A DNA stretch of 39,231 nt from JAJFVC01 sp039698075 (GCA_039698075.1 JBDKTJ010000187.1:1-39231), one strand, 5' to 3'; counted from the stretch's first letter, positions 6,417 through 14,369 are shown. The notes: a model not told the origin generated them from the sequence alone. Program-made: numbers and translations.

Positions 6417-7112
6417 ATGAAGAAGGCGACGTTCAATGCGTGGGTGGATGCGGTGGCGTTCATGGCGATGGCGCTGCTGGCCGCGACCGGGGTTTTGATC
6501 AAATTCGTTTTGCCGCCGGGTTCCGGACATTTCAGCGAGATCTGGGGCATGGATCGTCATCAGTGGGGCGACGTGCATTTCTGCTTCGCGGTTACGCTGG
6601 CCGTTGCGGTGGTGGTTCACTTGTGCTTGCATTGGCGGTGGGTGGTTGCGACGGTCCAAGGGCGTTCGGAAAGCGGTTCGACGTGGCGAGTCGCGCTGGC
6701 CGTTGTGGGGCTGTTGATTTTGATCGGCTTGGTCGCGTCGCCATTTTTGACCGCGGTGGAACTGACCGGCGACGCTCCGCATCGTGGCCGGGCGGCTCGA
6801 TTGGCCGAGCAGTCTGATCCGCAGACGACACCCCGGACGGACCAAGACGCCGACCCGCTCTCGGCAGGCCTCGCGGAGCGACACACGGGCGAGGGGACGC
6901 CGCAGATCGACGGCACGATGTCGCTTCGCGAGATGGAGCGTCGCACGGGCGTTTCGGCGGCCGTTGTGCTGAAGGAAATGGGGTTGCCCGCCGACGTGCC
7001 GCTCGACGAACGATTGGGCCGGCTTCGCAAGCAATACAACTTTGACATGCACGCGCTGCGCGAAGTGGTGGCGAAACACCAAAAACCGCAGCCGAGCGGC
7101 AACGCCCGATGA
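6417..7112 (+). CDS. DUF4405-type membrane protein, cytochrome b-like
   Basis: A 231-residue membrane protein with ACGGAGG 6 bp before ATG 6417. Three hydrophobic helices lie at about 8-30, 52-73 and 88-111. H48, H54, H68 and H72 (DRHQW, DVHF, VVHLCLHW) fit the His pattern of DUF4405 proteins, which may bind haem like small cytochrome b subunits. After a polar linker (115-165) the C-terminus (MSLREMERRTGVSAAVVLKE, then LGRLRKQYNFDMHALREVV) resembles the small helical domain found on some NapH/ferredoxin-type membrane proteins. A redox or electron-transfer role in the cytoplasmic membrane is likely, partner unknown. It stands between the metallopeptidase and birA without overlaps. Confidence 0.75.
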   Translation: MKKATFNAWVDAVAFMAMALLAATGVLIKFVLPPGSGHFSEIWGMDRHQWGDVHFCFAVTLAVAVVVHLCLHWRWVVATVQGRSESGSTWRVALAVVGLLILIGLVASPFLTAVELTGDAPHRGRAARLAEQSDPQTTPRTDQDADPLSAGLAERHTGEGTPQIDGTMSLREMERRTGVSAAVVLKEMGLPADVPLDERLGRLRKQYNFDMHALREVVAKHQKPQPSGNAR

Positions 7113-7186
7113 GATGATCCCCCCCTTGGATTCACCGCGGCGCGACGCCGGGCGATCCTGTCCCAAGTAAACAAGTCGGACCGTGG

Positions 7187-7954
7187 ATGTACGACCTCGA
7201 CCGTATCCTTCGTGAGACGTTCCTTGCTCGGGCCGAGTATCTCGAGTGCGTCGATTCGACCAACCGCCGAGCCACGGAAGTTGCATTGGAGGGCGGTCCG
7301 TTGCCCTTTCTGATAGCGGCGCAGCGGCAAACGGCCGGTCGTGGTCGCGGCGCGCATCGCTGGTGGACCGGGCCCGGCGCGTTGGTGTTCAGCCTGGCCG
7401 TCGCGGCGGAGACGATCGGCGTCGAACGAAGCCGTGCGCCGTTGGCGTCGTTGGCCGTCGGAGTCGCGGTGGCCGACGCGGTCGCTCCGTGGTTGCCGAG
7501 CGGGGCCGTGGCGCTCCGCTGGCCGAACGATGTGCTGGCGGCGGGCCGAAAACTGTCCGGCATTCTGATCGAGGTGTTGTCCAACCGTCGCCATGTGATC
7601 GGCATCGGCGTGAACACGAACAATACGATGGCCGACGCACCGATGGAATTGCAGTCGGTGGCGACCACGTTGCGCGATCGGACCGGCCGGCGTTACGATC
7701 CGACGGAAACGTTGCTGGTCGTTCTGAATCGTCTGGATCGTGTGTTCGCCGATCTGCGGAATCACCCCGAGACGGTTGCAGCCCGGGCCGACGTGTTGTG
7801 TTGGCAGCGAGGCCGGCGTCTGGCGTATCGGCAAGGCGACCGGCTGATCGAGGGTCGGTGTGCGGGAATCGCGTCCGACGGGGCGTTGTTGCTCGAAACG
7901 TCGTCGGGCGTCACGCCGATTTACACTGGAACGCCGGTCGACTTCGAGTCATAA
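7187..7954 (+). CDS. birA: Biotin--[acetyl-CoA-carboxylase] ligase
   Basis: A 255-residue enzyme that activates biotin with ATP and attaches it to the biotin carboxyl carrier protein. Signature segments are ECVDSTN (20-26), the ATP/biotin loop QTAGRGRGAHRW (48-59), RWPNDVL (111-117), K122 with SGILIE, and GIGVNTNN. The C-terminal SH3-like domain (about 205-250) is present. It lacks the N-terminal DNA-binding HTH of E. coli BirA, so it is a monofunctional ligase (group I). ATG 7187 has no clear Shine-Dalgarno. It overlaps the next gene by one base (TAATG). A bioA gene lies 17 kb away in the same window. Confidence 0.93.
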   Translation: MYDLDRILRETFLARAEYLECVDSTNRRATEVALEGGPLPFLIAAQRQTAGRGRGAHRWWTGPGALVFSLAVAAETIGVERSRAPLASLAVGVAVADAVAPWLPSGAVALRWPNDVLAAGRKLSGILIEVLSNRRHVIGIGVNTNNTMADAPMELQSVATTLRDRTGRRYDPTETLLVVLNRLDRVFADLRNHPETVAARADVLCWQRGRRLAYRQGDRLIEGRCAGIASDGALLLETSSGVTPIYTGTPVDFES

Positions 7955-8679
7955 TGACACGGATGGGAAAGTGCTATTTCGTTTCCGACTTGCATCTGTT
8001 CGCCAACCGTTCCGAGGCGCACCGTTACTTGGAGGAGATCGCCAAGGCGGCGTCGCATGCGGAGATGTTCGTGCTCGGCGGCGACACGTTTGACTTTCAT
8101 TGGTCCAAGTTTCCGATCTTGAAGGCGGTCGATCGGGCGTGTCAGTGGCTGCGCCAGTTGGCCGCCTCGTGTCCGGACTGTCATTTTCACGTTGTCTTGG
8201 GCAATCACGACTACCATCAGGCGTTCATCGACCGGCTGATGGAGTTGGACCAACAGGTGTCGAACCTGTCGTGGCATCGCTATTACGTTCGGATCGGTTC
8301 GAGCGTGTTTTTGCACGGCGACGTGGCCCAACGCAAGATGAACGCCCGGCGGTTGGCCGAGTCGCGCGAGAAATGGCTCGATCGCCGGCGTCGCGGTCCG
8401 CTGGCCAGCCTGTTGTACGACGTGGCCGTGGCGACGCGCATGCACAAGCCGGTGCCGTATCTGCTGTTTTCCCGTCGGATCGTGGCGCGGCGCATCTTCC
8501 GCTATCTGGAGAGCATCGGACAGGGGCCAGCCGCGGGCGTGCGCGACGTGTATTTCGGCCACACCCACAAACGATTGTCGAACTACGGCTACCACGGAAT
8601 GCGATTCCACAACGGCGGTGCGCCGATCAAAGGCCTCAAGTTCCGCATCGTCGAGGCCCGACGTTTTCGACCTTCGTAG
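7954..8679 (+). CDS. LpxH-like metallophosphoesterase
   Basis: A 241-residue calcineurin-like phosphoesterase starting in the TAATG overlap with birA (an internal ATG at 7963 is possible). All five metal-binding motifs are visible: D12-x-H14 (SDLHL), GGDTFD (42-47), GNHD (83-86), HGD (VFLHGD) and GHTHK near residue 206. This order and size match UDP-2,3-diacylglucosamine diphosphatase (LpxH) and its relatives, which cleave UDP-diacylglucosamine at the cytosolic face of the membrane in lipid A synthesis. The extra basic helical insert (MNARRLAESREKWLDRRRRG) is typical of the LpxH cap. Without neighbouring lpx genes the exact substrate is uncertain. Confidence 0.85.
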   Translation: MTRMGKCYFVSDLHLFANRSEAHRYLEEIAKAASHAEMFVLGGDTFDFHWSKFPILKAVDRACQWLRQLAASCPDCHFHVVLGNHDYHQAFIDRLMELDQQVSNLSWHRYYVRIGSSVFLHGDVAQRKMNARRLAESREKWLDRRRRGPLASLLYDVAVATRMHKPVPYLLFSRRIVARRIFRYLESIGQGPAAGVRDVYFGHTHKRLSNYGYHGMRFHNGGAPIKGLKFRIVEARRFRPS

Positions 8680-8699
8680 GAACACCGTGGCCACCCGTC

Positions 8700-10145
8700 T
8701 TACAGCAGCGGGCTGAACAGCTTGGCCAGATTCACCTTGAGCCGGCCTGCCAGCGTTTTCGTCGGCCAATCGTCGGCCGTGGCCAGATCGGAATGGTCCA
8801 AGTAGCCTTGTTGCAGGCGGCGCATCTCGTCGACCGCCTTGGCGGCGTGGACGAACAAATTCAACTCGAAGTTCAGATCGAACGAACGGATGTCGTAATT
8901 GGCCGAGCCGAACATCGCCAACTCGTCGTCGATCGTCAGCGTTTTGGCGTGCAACATGCCGTCGCGGAACAGATAGATGTTCACGCCGAATCGGCTCAGG
9001 TATTCGCAATAAAAAGCGCCGGCCGCCTGGACGATCCGATGATCGCAGCGGCGTGGAATCGCCAGCTCGACCTGCACGCCGCGCTGGGCGGCCAATCGCA
9101 GCGCCAGCAGCATCGCCTCGTTCGGGATGAAATACGGCGACGTGATGACCACGCGACGCTGCGCCAGAAAGATCGCCTTGACGACCAGATCCTGGAAAAG
9201 TTCCGTCGGCTGGTCGGGCCCGGTCGGGACCACTTGGACCGCGATCGGTCCGTCCGCCTCGCACGGCGGAAACAGCGAGGCGTCGTCCAGCAACTCGCCG
9301 GATTCGTAGAACCAGTCTTCCAAGAAAATGCTTTGAAGCTGATCGACGGCCGGGCCGGTGATCCGAGCCATGATGTCGTGCCAGACGCCGGCGCGTTTGT
9401 GGCCGTAGCTGGCCTCGACGATGTTTTGCGAACCGGTGAAGGCCACTGTGCCGTCGATCACGGCCAGTTTGCGGTGGTTGCGCAGGTCGAGCCGTTTGAA
9501 CGGGATTCGCCAAAGATTGGCTGGCAGAACCGGAAACACTCGGATGCCTTGCTGACGCATCGCGGGGGCCAACGTCCGAAACAACCGGCGCGAACCGACC
9601 GCATCGGCCAACACGCGGCAGGCCACGCCGCGACCGGCCGCCCGCCCGAGCGCTTCGGCCACGCGACGCCCGACCGCGTCGTCTTGGAAAATATAAAACA
9701 GCAGATGAACGTGGCGTTTCGCAGCGTCGATCTCCGCGACGAGTTGGTCGATCGCCTCGTCGGTATTGGTCGTCAAGGAAATGGCGTTGCCCGGCACCAC
9801 GGGCAGGCCGCCGACGTCGCCGGTCAGATGGACCAACACCTTGCAGTCCTCGGTCTGCGCGGCGTCCATGACGCGGCGAGCGGCCATTCGTCCGTACTGC
9901 GACGATTCCAACTGGGACCGCCGACGTTGCCGACGCGCCAAACGACGGCGTCCGAGCCGGTTTTCACCGATCAGCAGATACAACCCCAGACCGATCCAGG
10001 GCTCGAAAAACACGATGCTCAGCCACGCCAGGCACGTGGTCGGCTTTTCCTTGCGCAACACAATGACCGGCAGCATCGTCAGACGAATGATCCATTCGCC
10101 TGCGGCCAGCAGTTGCGTCCAGAACAGTACGTTCGATGGGTCCAA
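8700..10145 (-). CDS. cls: Cardiolipin synthase
   Basis: A 481-residue membrane enzyme of the phospholipase D superfamily that condenses two phosphatidylglycerols to cardiolipin. Two N-terminal transmembrane segments (about 5-30 and 38-60) precede two HKD motifs: H224-x-K226-x4-D231 (NHRKLAVIDG) and H399-x-K401-x4-D406 (LHAKTLTIDD), each followed by the usual GS-N pattern (TGSQN, FGSANYDIRS). The start is a TTG at 10145, chosen because it keeps the first membrane helix; no Shine-Dalgarno is seen. It follows a small secreted-protein gene by 14 bp and converges on the LpxH-like gene with only 20 bp between, without an evident terminator. Confidence 0.93.
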   Translation of the reverse strand: MDPSNVLFWTQLLAAGEWIIRLTMLPVIVLRKEKPTTCLAWLSIVFFEPWIGLGLYLLIGENRLGRRRLARRQRRRSQLESSQYGRMAARRVMDAAQTEDCKVLVHLTGDVGGLPVVPGNAISLTTNTDEAIDQLVAEIDAAKRHVHLLFYIFQDDAVGRRVAEALGRAAGRGVACRVLADAVGSRRLFRTLAPAMRQQGIRVFPVLPANLWRIPFKRLDLRNHRKLAVIDGTVAFTGSQNIVEASYGHKRAGVWHDIMARITGPAVDQLQSIFLEDWFYESGELLDDASLFPPCEADGPIAVQVVPTGPDQPTELFQDLVVKAIFLAQRRVVITSPYFIPNEAMLLALRLAAQRGVQVELAIPRRCDHRIVQAAGAFYCEYLSRFGVNIYLFRDGMLHAKTLTIDDELAMFGSANYDIRSFDLNFELNLFVHAAKAVDEMRRLQQGYLDHSDLATADDWPTKTLAGRLKVNLAKLFSPLL

Positions 10146-10159
10146 GGGAGACGGTCTGA

Positions 10160-10423
10160 CTATCTGCGTAGGATTTTTTTCGGAAGGCTCCGAAGGCCGT
10201 CGATCTTCTGGGCCGGCGTCGGTTGCATGGGTCCTCGAATCTCGGGAGGCACTTCCGGCACGATCATCGTGATGACCAACGGCAAGTTGAAATCATCGAC
10301 CAGACGGGCCAACTGCGGCTCTCCGGCTTTCACCGTCGAGGAGGAACGCGGCGGGTCGCTGGCCACAGCGTGACTCAGTGTGCAAGCCGCAATGATCGCC
10401 AATGGCAGCCCCTTGCGAATCAT
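10160..10423 (-). CDS. Small secreted hypothetical protein
   Basis: An 87-residue protein if read from the ATG at 10423; another ATG lies six codons upstream (10441). The shorter form starts with a clear signal peptide (MIRKGLPLAIIAACTLSHAVA, cleavage near ASD) and the rest is polar with Pro-rich segments (VPEVPPEIRGPMQPTP). No known domain. It is 14 bp upstream of cls and probably shares its transcript. No Shine-Dalgarno is visible for either start. Confidence 0.55.
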   Translation of the reverse strand: MIRKGLPLAIIAACTLSHAVASDPPRSSSTVKAGEPQLARLVDDFNLPLVITMIVPEVPPEIRGPMQPTPAQKIDGLRSLPKKILRR

Positions 10424-10719
10424 GGTGTGATTATGCTCCATTGCGAGTTTTTTGAAAAGTGGGTTTTCTTGTCCGTGGCGAAGGAATCCGGGCGGTGAGA
10501 CAAGACGCCCCGTCGCGGAGACGCTCGTCCATCGTCGGGATGTTTTCGACCGCAGGGAAAAATTCTTTCGCTCGACGAGACGGCCGCCGTTGCGATCCGA
10601 GAAAAGCGTTTCGATGCACTAAATAAAACCGCAGAAAACCGAAAATAGCTCCGGCACGAAGCCTATGCAATTGCCGGTGGTCTTCGCCCGTCGCCACTTT
10701 CGCTAGAGTGTGGACCTAT

Positions 10720-10854
10720 TTAGGCATCCGTGATCTTGAAAAGTCGCACGTCGCGCAACCAACGAGCCGCTTGCCAATCGATTCCAACGCCTTGCCGGGG
10801 TCGAAGTTCAACCCTGGGGCCTTGGAACCGCCGACAAGCGGCTCGCGGCTTCAT
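10720..10854 (-). CDS. Possible 44-residue ORF overlapping the structured element
   Basis: ATG at 10854 to TAA at 10720 encodes a basic peptide (starts MKPRAACRRFQGPRVEL, ends RDVRLFKITDA). It has no ribosome binding site. It covers the nested inverted repeats at 10764-10844, so the open frame may be a by-product of the structure. Listed as an alternative reading of the same DNA. Confidence 0.2.
   Translation of the reverse strand: MKPRAACRRFQGPRVELRPRQGVGIDWQAARWLRDVRLFKITDA
10764..10844. ncRNA. Candidate structured RNA: nested 81-nt stem
   Basis: Three coaxial inverted repeats share one axis: GAGCCGCTTG (10764-10773) with CAAGCGGCTC (10835-10844), GATTCCAA (10780-10787) with TTGGAACC (10822-10829, one G-U), and GGGTCG (10798-10803) with CAACCC (10809-10814, one G-U) around a 5-nt loop. 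The strand is not decided; on the minus strand it would follow the HU terminator. The rest of 10424-10763 shows no gene I can support. Confidence 0.4.
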
Positions 10855-10871
10855 TTCAAATGTAGTCTATA

Positions 10872-10918
10872 ATCCGCACCGAAGCGGCGGATGTTTTTGA
10901 AATCCCGCCAAAAGCGGG
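10872..10918 (-). terminator. Double hairpin after the HU gene
   Basis: On the minus strand the HU stop is followed by CCCGC/GCGGG (10904-10918) with ATTTC after it, then by ATCCGC/GCGGAT (10872-10892) closed by a TTCG tetraloop. On the plus strand the second hairpin is followed by GTTTTTG. Together they look like a terminator usable in both directions. Confidence 0.5.
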
Positions 10919-10925
10919 GTTTTGG

Positions 10926-11252
10926 CTACTTCTGAACCATGTCCTTCAGGCTTCGCAACGCACGGACCTTCACCTTGTTGTAGGCCGGCTTGGCGGGACG
11001 ATCTTGCAGCTCGCCGGTGAAGGGGTTTTTGACGCCCTTCTGAGCCGGACGGGCCGGGACCTTCTTCTTCTCGACCTTCAACAGACCCGGCAGCGTGAAC
11101 ACGCCGGCGCCACGATTGCCCAAGCTCTTGCGGATTTCCTCGGTCAACGCCTCGAGAACGGCGGCCACCTGCTTCTTGGTCAGGTCGGTCGCGGCGGCGA
11201 TGCTCTGCAAAATCTCGGTCTTCGTGGGTGCTTTTTTGGCGGCTTTGGCCAT
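10926..11252 (-). CDS. HU-family DNA-binding protein
   Basis: A 108-residue histone-like protein starting at ATG 11252 behind AAGGAGG; the frame stays open 16 codons upstream but the ribosome binding site excludes that. HU dimers bend and compact DNA. Residues 10-45 form the helical dimer core (KTEILQSIAAATDLTKKQVA), and the signature GNRGAGVFTLPGLLKVEKKK (45-64) leads into the DNA-binding arm, which carries PARPAQKGVKNPFTGELQDR, including the Pro that intercalates. The basic N-terminal extension AKAAKKAPTK and the longer arm make it about 18 residues longer than E. coli HU. It is monocistronic with its own promoter and terminator. Confidence 0.93.
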   Translation of the reverse strand: MAKAAKKAPTKTEILQSIAAATDLTKKQVAAVLEALTEEIRKSLGNRGAGVFTLPGLLKVEKKKVPARPAQKGVKNPFTGELQDRPAKPAYNKVKVRALRSLKDMVQK

Positions 11253-11320
11253 AATCGAATTCCCTCCTTGAGAGGATCTTGGGGTGGAAAGTTTGTCCAT
11301 CCGACAATGCGGACTTGATG

Positions 11321-11348
11321 ATTAAAGTCTGTTCATCGAAAAAAGCAA
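11321..11348 (-). promoter_or_regulatory. Possible HU promoter
   Basis: On the minus strand TTTAAT (11321-11326) lies 16 bp after TTGCTT (11343-11348). The -10 is good and the -35 poor. Transcription would begin about 60 bp before the HU start codon. Confidence 0.4.
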
Positions 11349-11483
11349 CCCGAAAAATGGCGAATTTCCCCCAAAATTCGCAAAATTTTTCGGTCGAGAG
11401 GCCGAATTTCCCCAGTTTTCGGCCGTTTCCGTCCTTGTGGACTTTGTTTCCCCTCGGAATCGTGGCGATTTCCGGGATCCTGA

Positions 11484-11561
11484 GGACCTATCCAAAAACC
11501 ACCGGTTGGGTCTCGCACGGCCGACAAATAGGGAAGCGTCGAACGGTTTTGGAATCGGCCC
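11484..11561 (+). repeat. Structured dispersed repeat, copy A
   Basis: A 78-nt segment that matches, in inverted orientation, the segment 29256-29332: by hand alignment 69 positions agree, with eight substitutions and one gap. The stretch AATAGGGAAGCGTCGAACGG is identical. GGCCGA (11519-11524) can pair with TCGGCC (11555-11560), and inside it TCGAA and TTTGG pair around CGGT. It lies in the 445-bp gap between HU and the next gene; no other feature is seen in that gap apart from the HU promoter. Confidence 0.8.
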
Positions 11562-11697
11562 TAACGTACACGGACATTGAAATCCGGCAACCGAGTCGCC
11601 ACAATCGTGGATAGGGGGCGATTTTTGTCCACCACGAAGACCGTGTTGGATCGTTCCCATCGAGACGCTTCCAACCCACCAAAAAAGACCGCCCACC

Positions 11698-12003
11698 ATG
11701 CAGCGACGAATCCTTGCTTGCTCCGCCGTGTTGTTCCTGCTGGGCGCGGTGGTCCTCTGGCTGTGGTGGCCGCAGGCCGAAGTCTCTCTGGCCTGCTGTT
11801 GGCGGGGCGGCGCCATCTTGGCCGCCGCTTGGCTGGCCTATAACGATGTGCAGCGGCTGCCTAACTGGCTGGTGCTGACGCTGCCGGTGACGCTAATCCT
11901 ATTGATTCGTTGGCCGCGGATCCTGTGGATGCTGATTCCCGCACTGATCGGCTTGGCGGTTGTCCGCCGAATTCTGTCGCCGGCGTGTACGGGCAAGAAG
12001 TGA
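11698..12003 (+). CDS. Small integral membrane protein
   Basis: A 101-residue protein with three hydrophobic helices at about 4-22, 32-47 and 56-92 (the last long enough to be two). It starts MQRRILACSAVLFLLGAVVL and ends with a short basic tail containing one Cys. No family is recognised. There is no Shine-Dalgarno before ATG 11698. The open frame, the regular hydrophobic pattern and the positive-inside charge distribution argue that it is real. It stands alone between repeat copy A and the porin gene. Confidence 0.6.
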   Translation: MQRRILACSAVLFLLGAVVLWLWWPQAEVSLACCWRGGAILAAAWLAYNDVQRLPNWLVLTLPVTLILLIRWPRILWMLIPALIGLAVVRRILSPACTGKK

Positions 12004-12023
12004 AACGGCGCAATTTGGGTAAT

Positions 12024-12079
12024 CGGCAAAAACCCTAGCGAACCTGACGGTTGTATCGGTAAATCCTGTTTTTTTGCCG
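12024..12079. repeat. 9-bp inverted repeat after the small membrane protein gene
   Basis: CGGCAAAAA (12024-12032) and TTTTTGCCG (12071-12079) are exact reverse complements separated by 38 nt. It may form a stem in the 3' region of the upstream transcript, but the T-run is inside the stem, unlike a normal terminator. Confidence 0.35.
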
Positions 12080-12165
12080 TCGAACTGGGCTCGCTTACCC
12101 TTCTCTAATTGAATTCTTCGCATCCCGGCACCGAGATTTAGAGTAAGGTGGTCGCTGGAGGCAAA

Positions 12166-12215
12166 GTTTTTCGATTTTTTCGGATCTACGCAAGAACCGG
12201 ATTATATCGAAAAAC
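12166..12215. repeat. 10-bp inverted repeat in the porin leader
   Basis: GTTTTTCGAT (12166-12175) and ATCGAAAAAC (12206-12215) pair perfectly across a 30-nt loop that contains a further CGG/CCG pair. It ends 57 bp before the porin start codon and probably sits in its 5' leader or overlaps its promoter. Confidence 0.4.
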
Positions 12216-12272
12216 GCGGAGGAAGCGACGTTTCACACATTTTCTAGTCAGCATCTCTTAGGGGGGATTGTG

Positions 12273-13733
12273 ATGAACCGACGCATCCAGCCTTGGATGG
12301 TCTGCGCGCTGGCCGGCGCATTGGCCTGCGTGGTCACGACCGCACAAGGTCAGCAACCGACGCAGTCTTCGCGGTACGCGGAGACGGGCTACACGACGGC
12401 CGGCGACGGCTATCAGATGCCGAACGTCCAGGAACGATTCGTTTCCGACGGGGCCGTGGTCGACGACACCGGCTTGGCCAAACGCGTGGCCGAGCTTGAA
12501 GCGGCGTTGAAAAAGATCGACGACAAGGCGAAAGAGGACAAGAAGAAAGCCGACGGCGCGATGACCGCCACGGTCGGCGGACGCATCCACATCGACACCG
12601 CCACCTTCCAGCAAGACGCCACCGATCGCGCCCGCTACAACGAGCAAGACGGCACTGAGTTCCGCACCGCGCGCATCGCCGTTTACGGCGGCGGCTTCAA
12701 CGTGATCAAGTATCAGATCGAATACGACTTTGCCAGCGTGGCCAGCACCAGCACGTTCGACGGCGTTGCAGAGACCGTCACCACGAAAAGCCGGCTCCGC
12801 TGCAAAGACACGTACATCATGATTACGAGTCTGCCGCTGATCCAGAACGTCGAAGTCGGCCACTTCAAGGAGCCGTACAGCTTGGACGAGTTGACCAGCG
12901 ACAACTACATCACCTTCATGGAACGCAACATCACCAGCGAGGTGTTGGCTCCCAAGCGTCATTTCGGCATCATGGCCTTCGGCAACTCCGAGGACGAGCG
13001 GATGACCGCCTCGATCGGCGCGTTCGATGAATACGACGACGACGGCAACGTCGTTCAGGCCGACAATCTCGGCGGCGCATTGACGATGCGGGCCACGTAT
13101 CTGCCCTGGTATGACGAGGCCACCGAAGGACGCGGGCTGATTCACACGGGCGTGTCGTACAGCTTCCGCGATCCTTACAAGGACCAGTGGACGTTGAAAA
13201 ATCGGCCCGACTCGCATCTGGCCAAGGAGAGCTCGCTGACCTTGCTCGACGTCGACGAACGCGACGAGATCGGCACGGAGTTGGCGATGGTCTACGGTCC
13301 GTTGTCGCTCCAATCGGAATACTACGTCAGCTACATCGATCGCTCGGCCCATGAGGATTGCATGGCCCAAGGCGCGTACGCCTACGTGAGCTACTTCCTG
13401 ACCGGCGAGAATCGTCCGTACGATCGCGCGAAAGGCGTGTTCGGACGCGTCAAGCCGTATGAAAACTTCTTCCGCGTTCGCGATCAAAGCCAAAACGTCT
13501 ACACCGGCCGCGGCGCTTGGGAATTGAAATATCGGTATTCTTGGTTCGACGGCTACGACCGCGGCGACCTGGGTTGGCAAACCACCCACGACCAGACGTT
13601 CGGCGTGAACTGGTATCTGAATCCTTACACCCGGTTGATGGCCGAATACGTTCATTGCGGCATCAATCAGAACAAAGGCGCCGGCCCCGGCAGCCTGGAC
13701 ATCTATCAGATGCGGTTCCAGATCGACTTCTAA
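12273..13733 (+). CDS. Phosphate-selective porin O/P-like outer membrane protein
   Basis: A 486-residue protein starting at ATG 12273 behind TTAGGGGGGA. A signal peptide (residues 1-27, ...LACVVTTAQG) is followed by a short polar region, a coiled coil at about 66-95 (KRVAELEAALKKIDDKAKED) and a long domain rich in alternating aromatic and polar residues. TVGGRIHIDTATF, FRTARIAVYGGGF, VEVGHFKEPYSLDEL and a C-terminal aromatic residue (IDF) are typical of OprO/OprP porins. It should form an anion-selective beta-barrel in the outer membrane, anchored to the cell wall by the coiled coil. It is followed after 32 bp by the Cys-rich gene and probably co-transcribed with it. Confidence 0.88.
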   Translation: MNRRIQPWMVCALAGALACVVTTAQGQQPTQSSRYAETGYTTAGDGYQMPNVQERFVSDGAVVDDTGLAKRVAELEAALKKIDDKAKEDKKKADGAMTATVGGRIHIDTATFQQDATDRARYNEQDGTEFRTARIAVYGGGFNVIKYQIEYDFASVASTSTFDGVAETVTTKSRLRCKDTYIMITSLPLIQNVEVGHFKEPYSLDELTSDNYITFMERNITSEVLAPKRHFGIMAFGNSEDERMTASIGAFDEYDDDGNVVQADNLGGALTMRATYLPWYDEATEGRGLIHTGVSYSFRDPYKDQWTLKNRPDSHLAKESSLTLLDVDERDEIGTELAMVYGPLSLQSEYYVSYIDRSAHEDCMAQGAYAYVSYFLTGENRPYDRAKGVFGRVKPYENFFRVRDQSQNVYTGRGAWELKYRYSWFDGYDRGDLGWQTTHDQTFGVNWYLNPYTRLMAEYVHCGINQNKGAGPGSLDIYQMRFQIDF

Positions 13734-13765
13734 CCGAGACAAAATAGATCGAGGAGAATATCAAA

Positions 13766-14329
13766 ATGAGGATGCTTTTGTTATCCGCGGCCCTTGCCGG
13801 GCTGCTGGGCTCGTCGGTCCTGGCGGCCGACGCCGGCCGGACGCCCGCTGCGTGCGCCGAGTGCGCCAGCGTCGAAACGCACGGCAGCTCGCACTGCTGC
13901 GCCCATTGCGGACACGCCGGCCCTTGCGAGAAATATTGCCAAATCGTCTGTGAGACGAAGGACGTCAAGAAGACCGTCTGGGTCGTCCAATGCGAGGAGT
14001 TCTGCACCACGTTGCCGCGACTGGCGCATCGCGATGACTGCGACGGCCAAGATTGCCAATCGTGCAAGGCGGAAGGTTGCGGCAAGGACCGTTGCGATCC
14101 CTGCGCCGTGGAGAACGCCAAGAAGTTCGTCGCGCCGAAGTGCGGCAAGGTGCGCGAGAAAAAGACCTTGCAGAAAAAAGAGGTCGTCTGCAAGGTGCCC
14201 AGCTACAAGTGCGTCGTGACCTACTGCTGCCCGCAGTGCGGCGGCGGTGGTCAAGAGACGTCCGCGCCGGCGACGCCCGCTCGTCCGGCCGCGCCGATGC
14301 CCGCGCCAAAACCGCCCAAGGCGACCTGA
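13766..14329 (+). CDS. Cysteine-rich secreted protein
   Basis: A 187-residue protein with GAGGAG before ATG 13766 and a signal peptide (residues 1-20, ...GSSVLA-AD). The mature part has 22 cysteines by count, many in CxxC, CxxxC or CC arrangements (CAEC, CCAHC, CQSC, CDPC, CCPQC), and alternates with Lys-rich segments; the tail is Ala/Pro-rich (PAAPMPAPKPPKAT). Such proteins are frequent in Planctomycetes, often near porins, and may be disulfide-crosslinked envelope components; this role is an inference. No enzyme motif is seen. An intrinsic terminator follows. Confidence 0.8.
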   Translation: MRMLLLSAALAGLLGSSVLAADAGRTPAACAECASVETHGSSHCCAHCGHAGPCEKYCQIVCETKDVKKTVWVVQCEEFCTTLPRLAHRDDCDGQDCQSCKAEGCGKDRCDPCAVENAKKFVAPKCGKVREKKTLQKKEVVCKVPSYKCVVTYCCPQCGGGGQETSAPATPARPAAPMPAPKPPKAT

Positions 14330-14369
14330 CTCGCCGCAATCGCACGGATGCGATTCGGTGATGACTCCC

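Noticed and set aside
8680..8699. Terminator between the convergent phosphoesterase and cardiolipin synthase genes
   Set aside because: The 20-bp spacer has no stem with a T-run.
8100..10373. Plus-strand open frame of 757 codons
   Set aside because: It runs antisense across the whole cardiolipin synthase gene, has no recognisable domain and is rich in Arg/Gln/His, as expected for a GC-rich shadow frame.
10712..10719. GGACCTAT shared with the start of the dispersed repeat
   Set aside because: Only eight bases match and the flanks do not; not a third copy.
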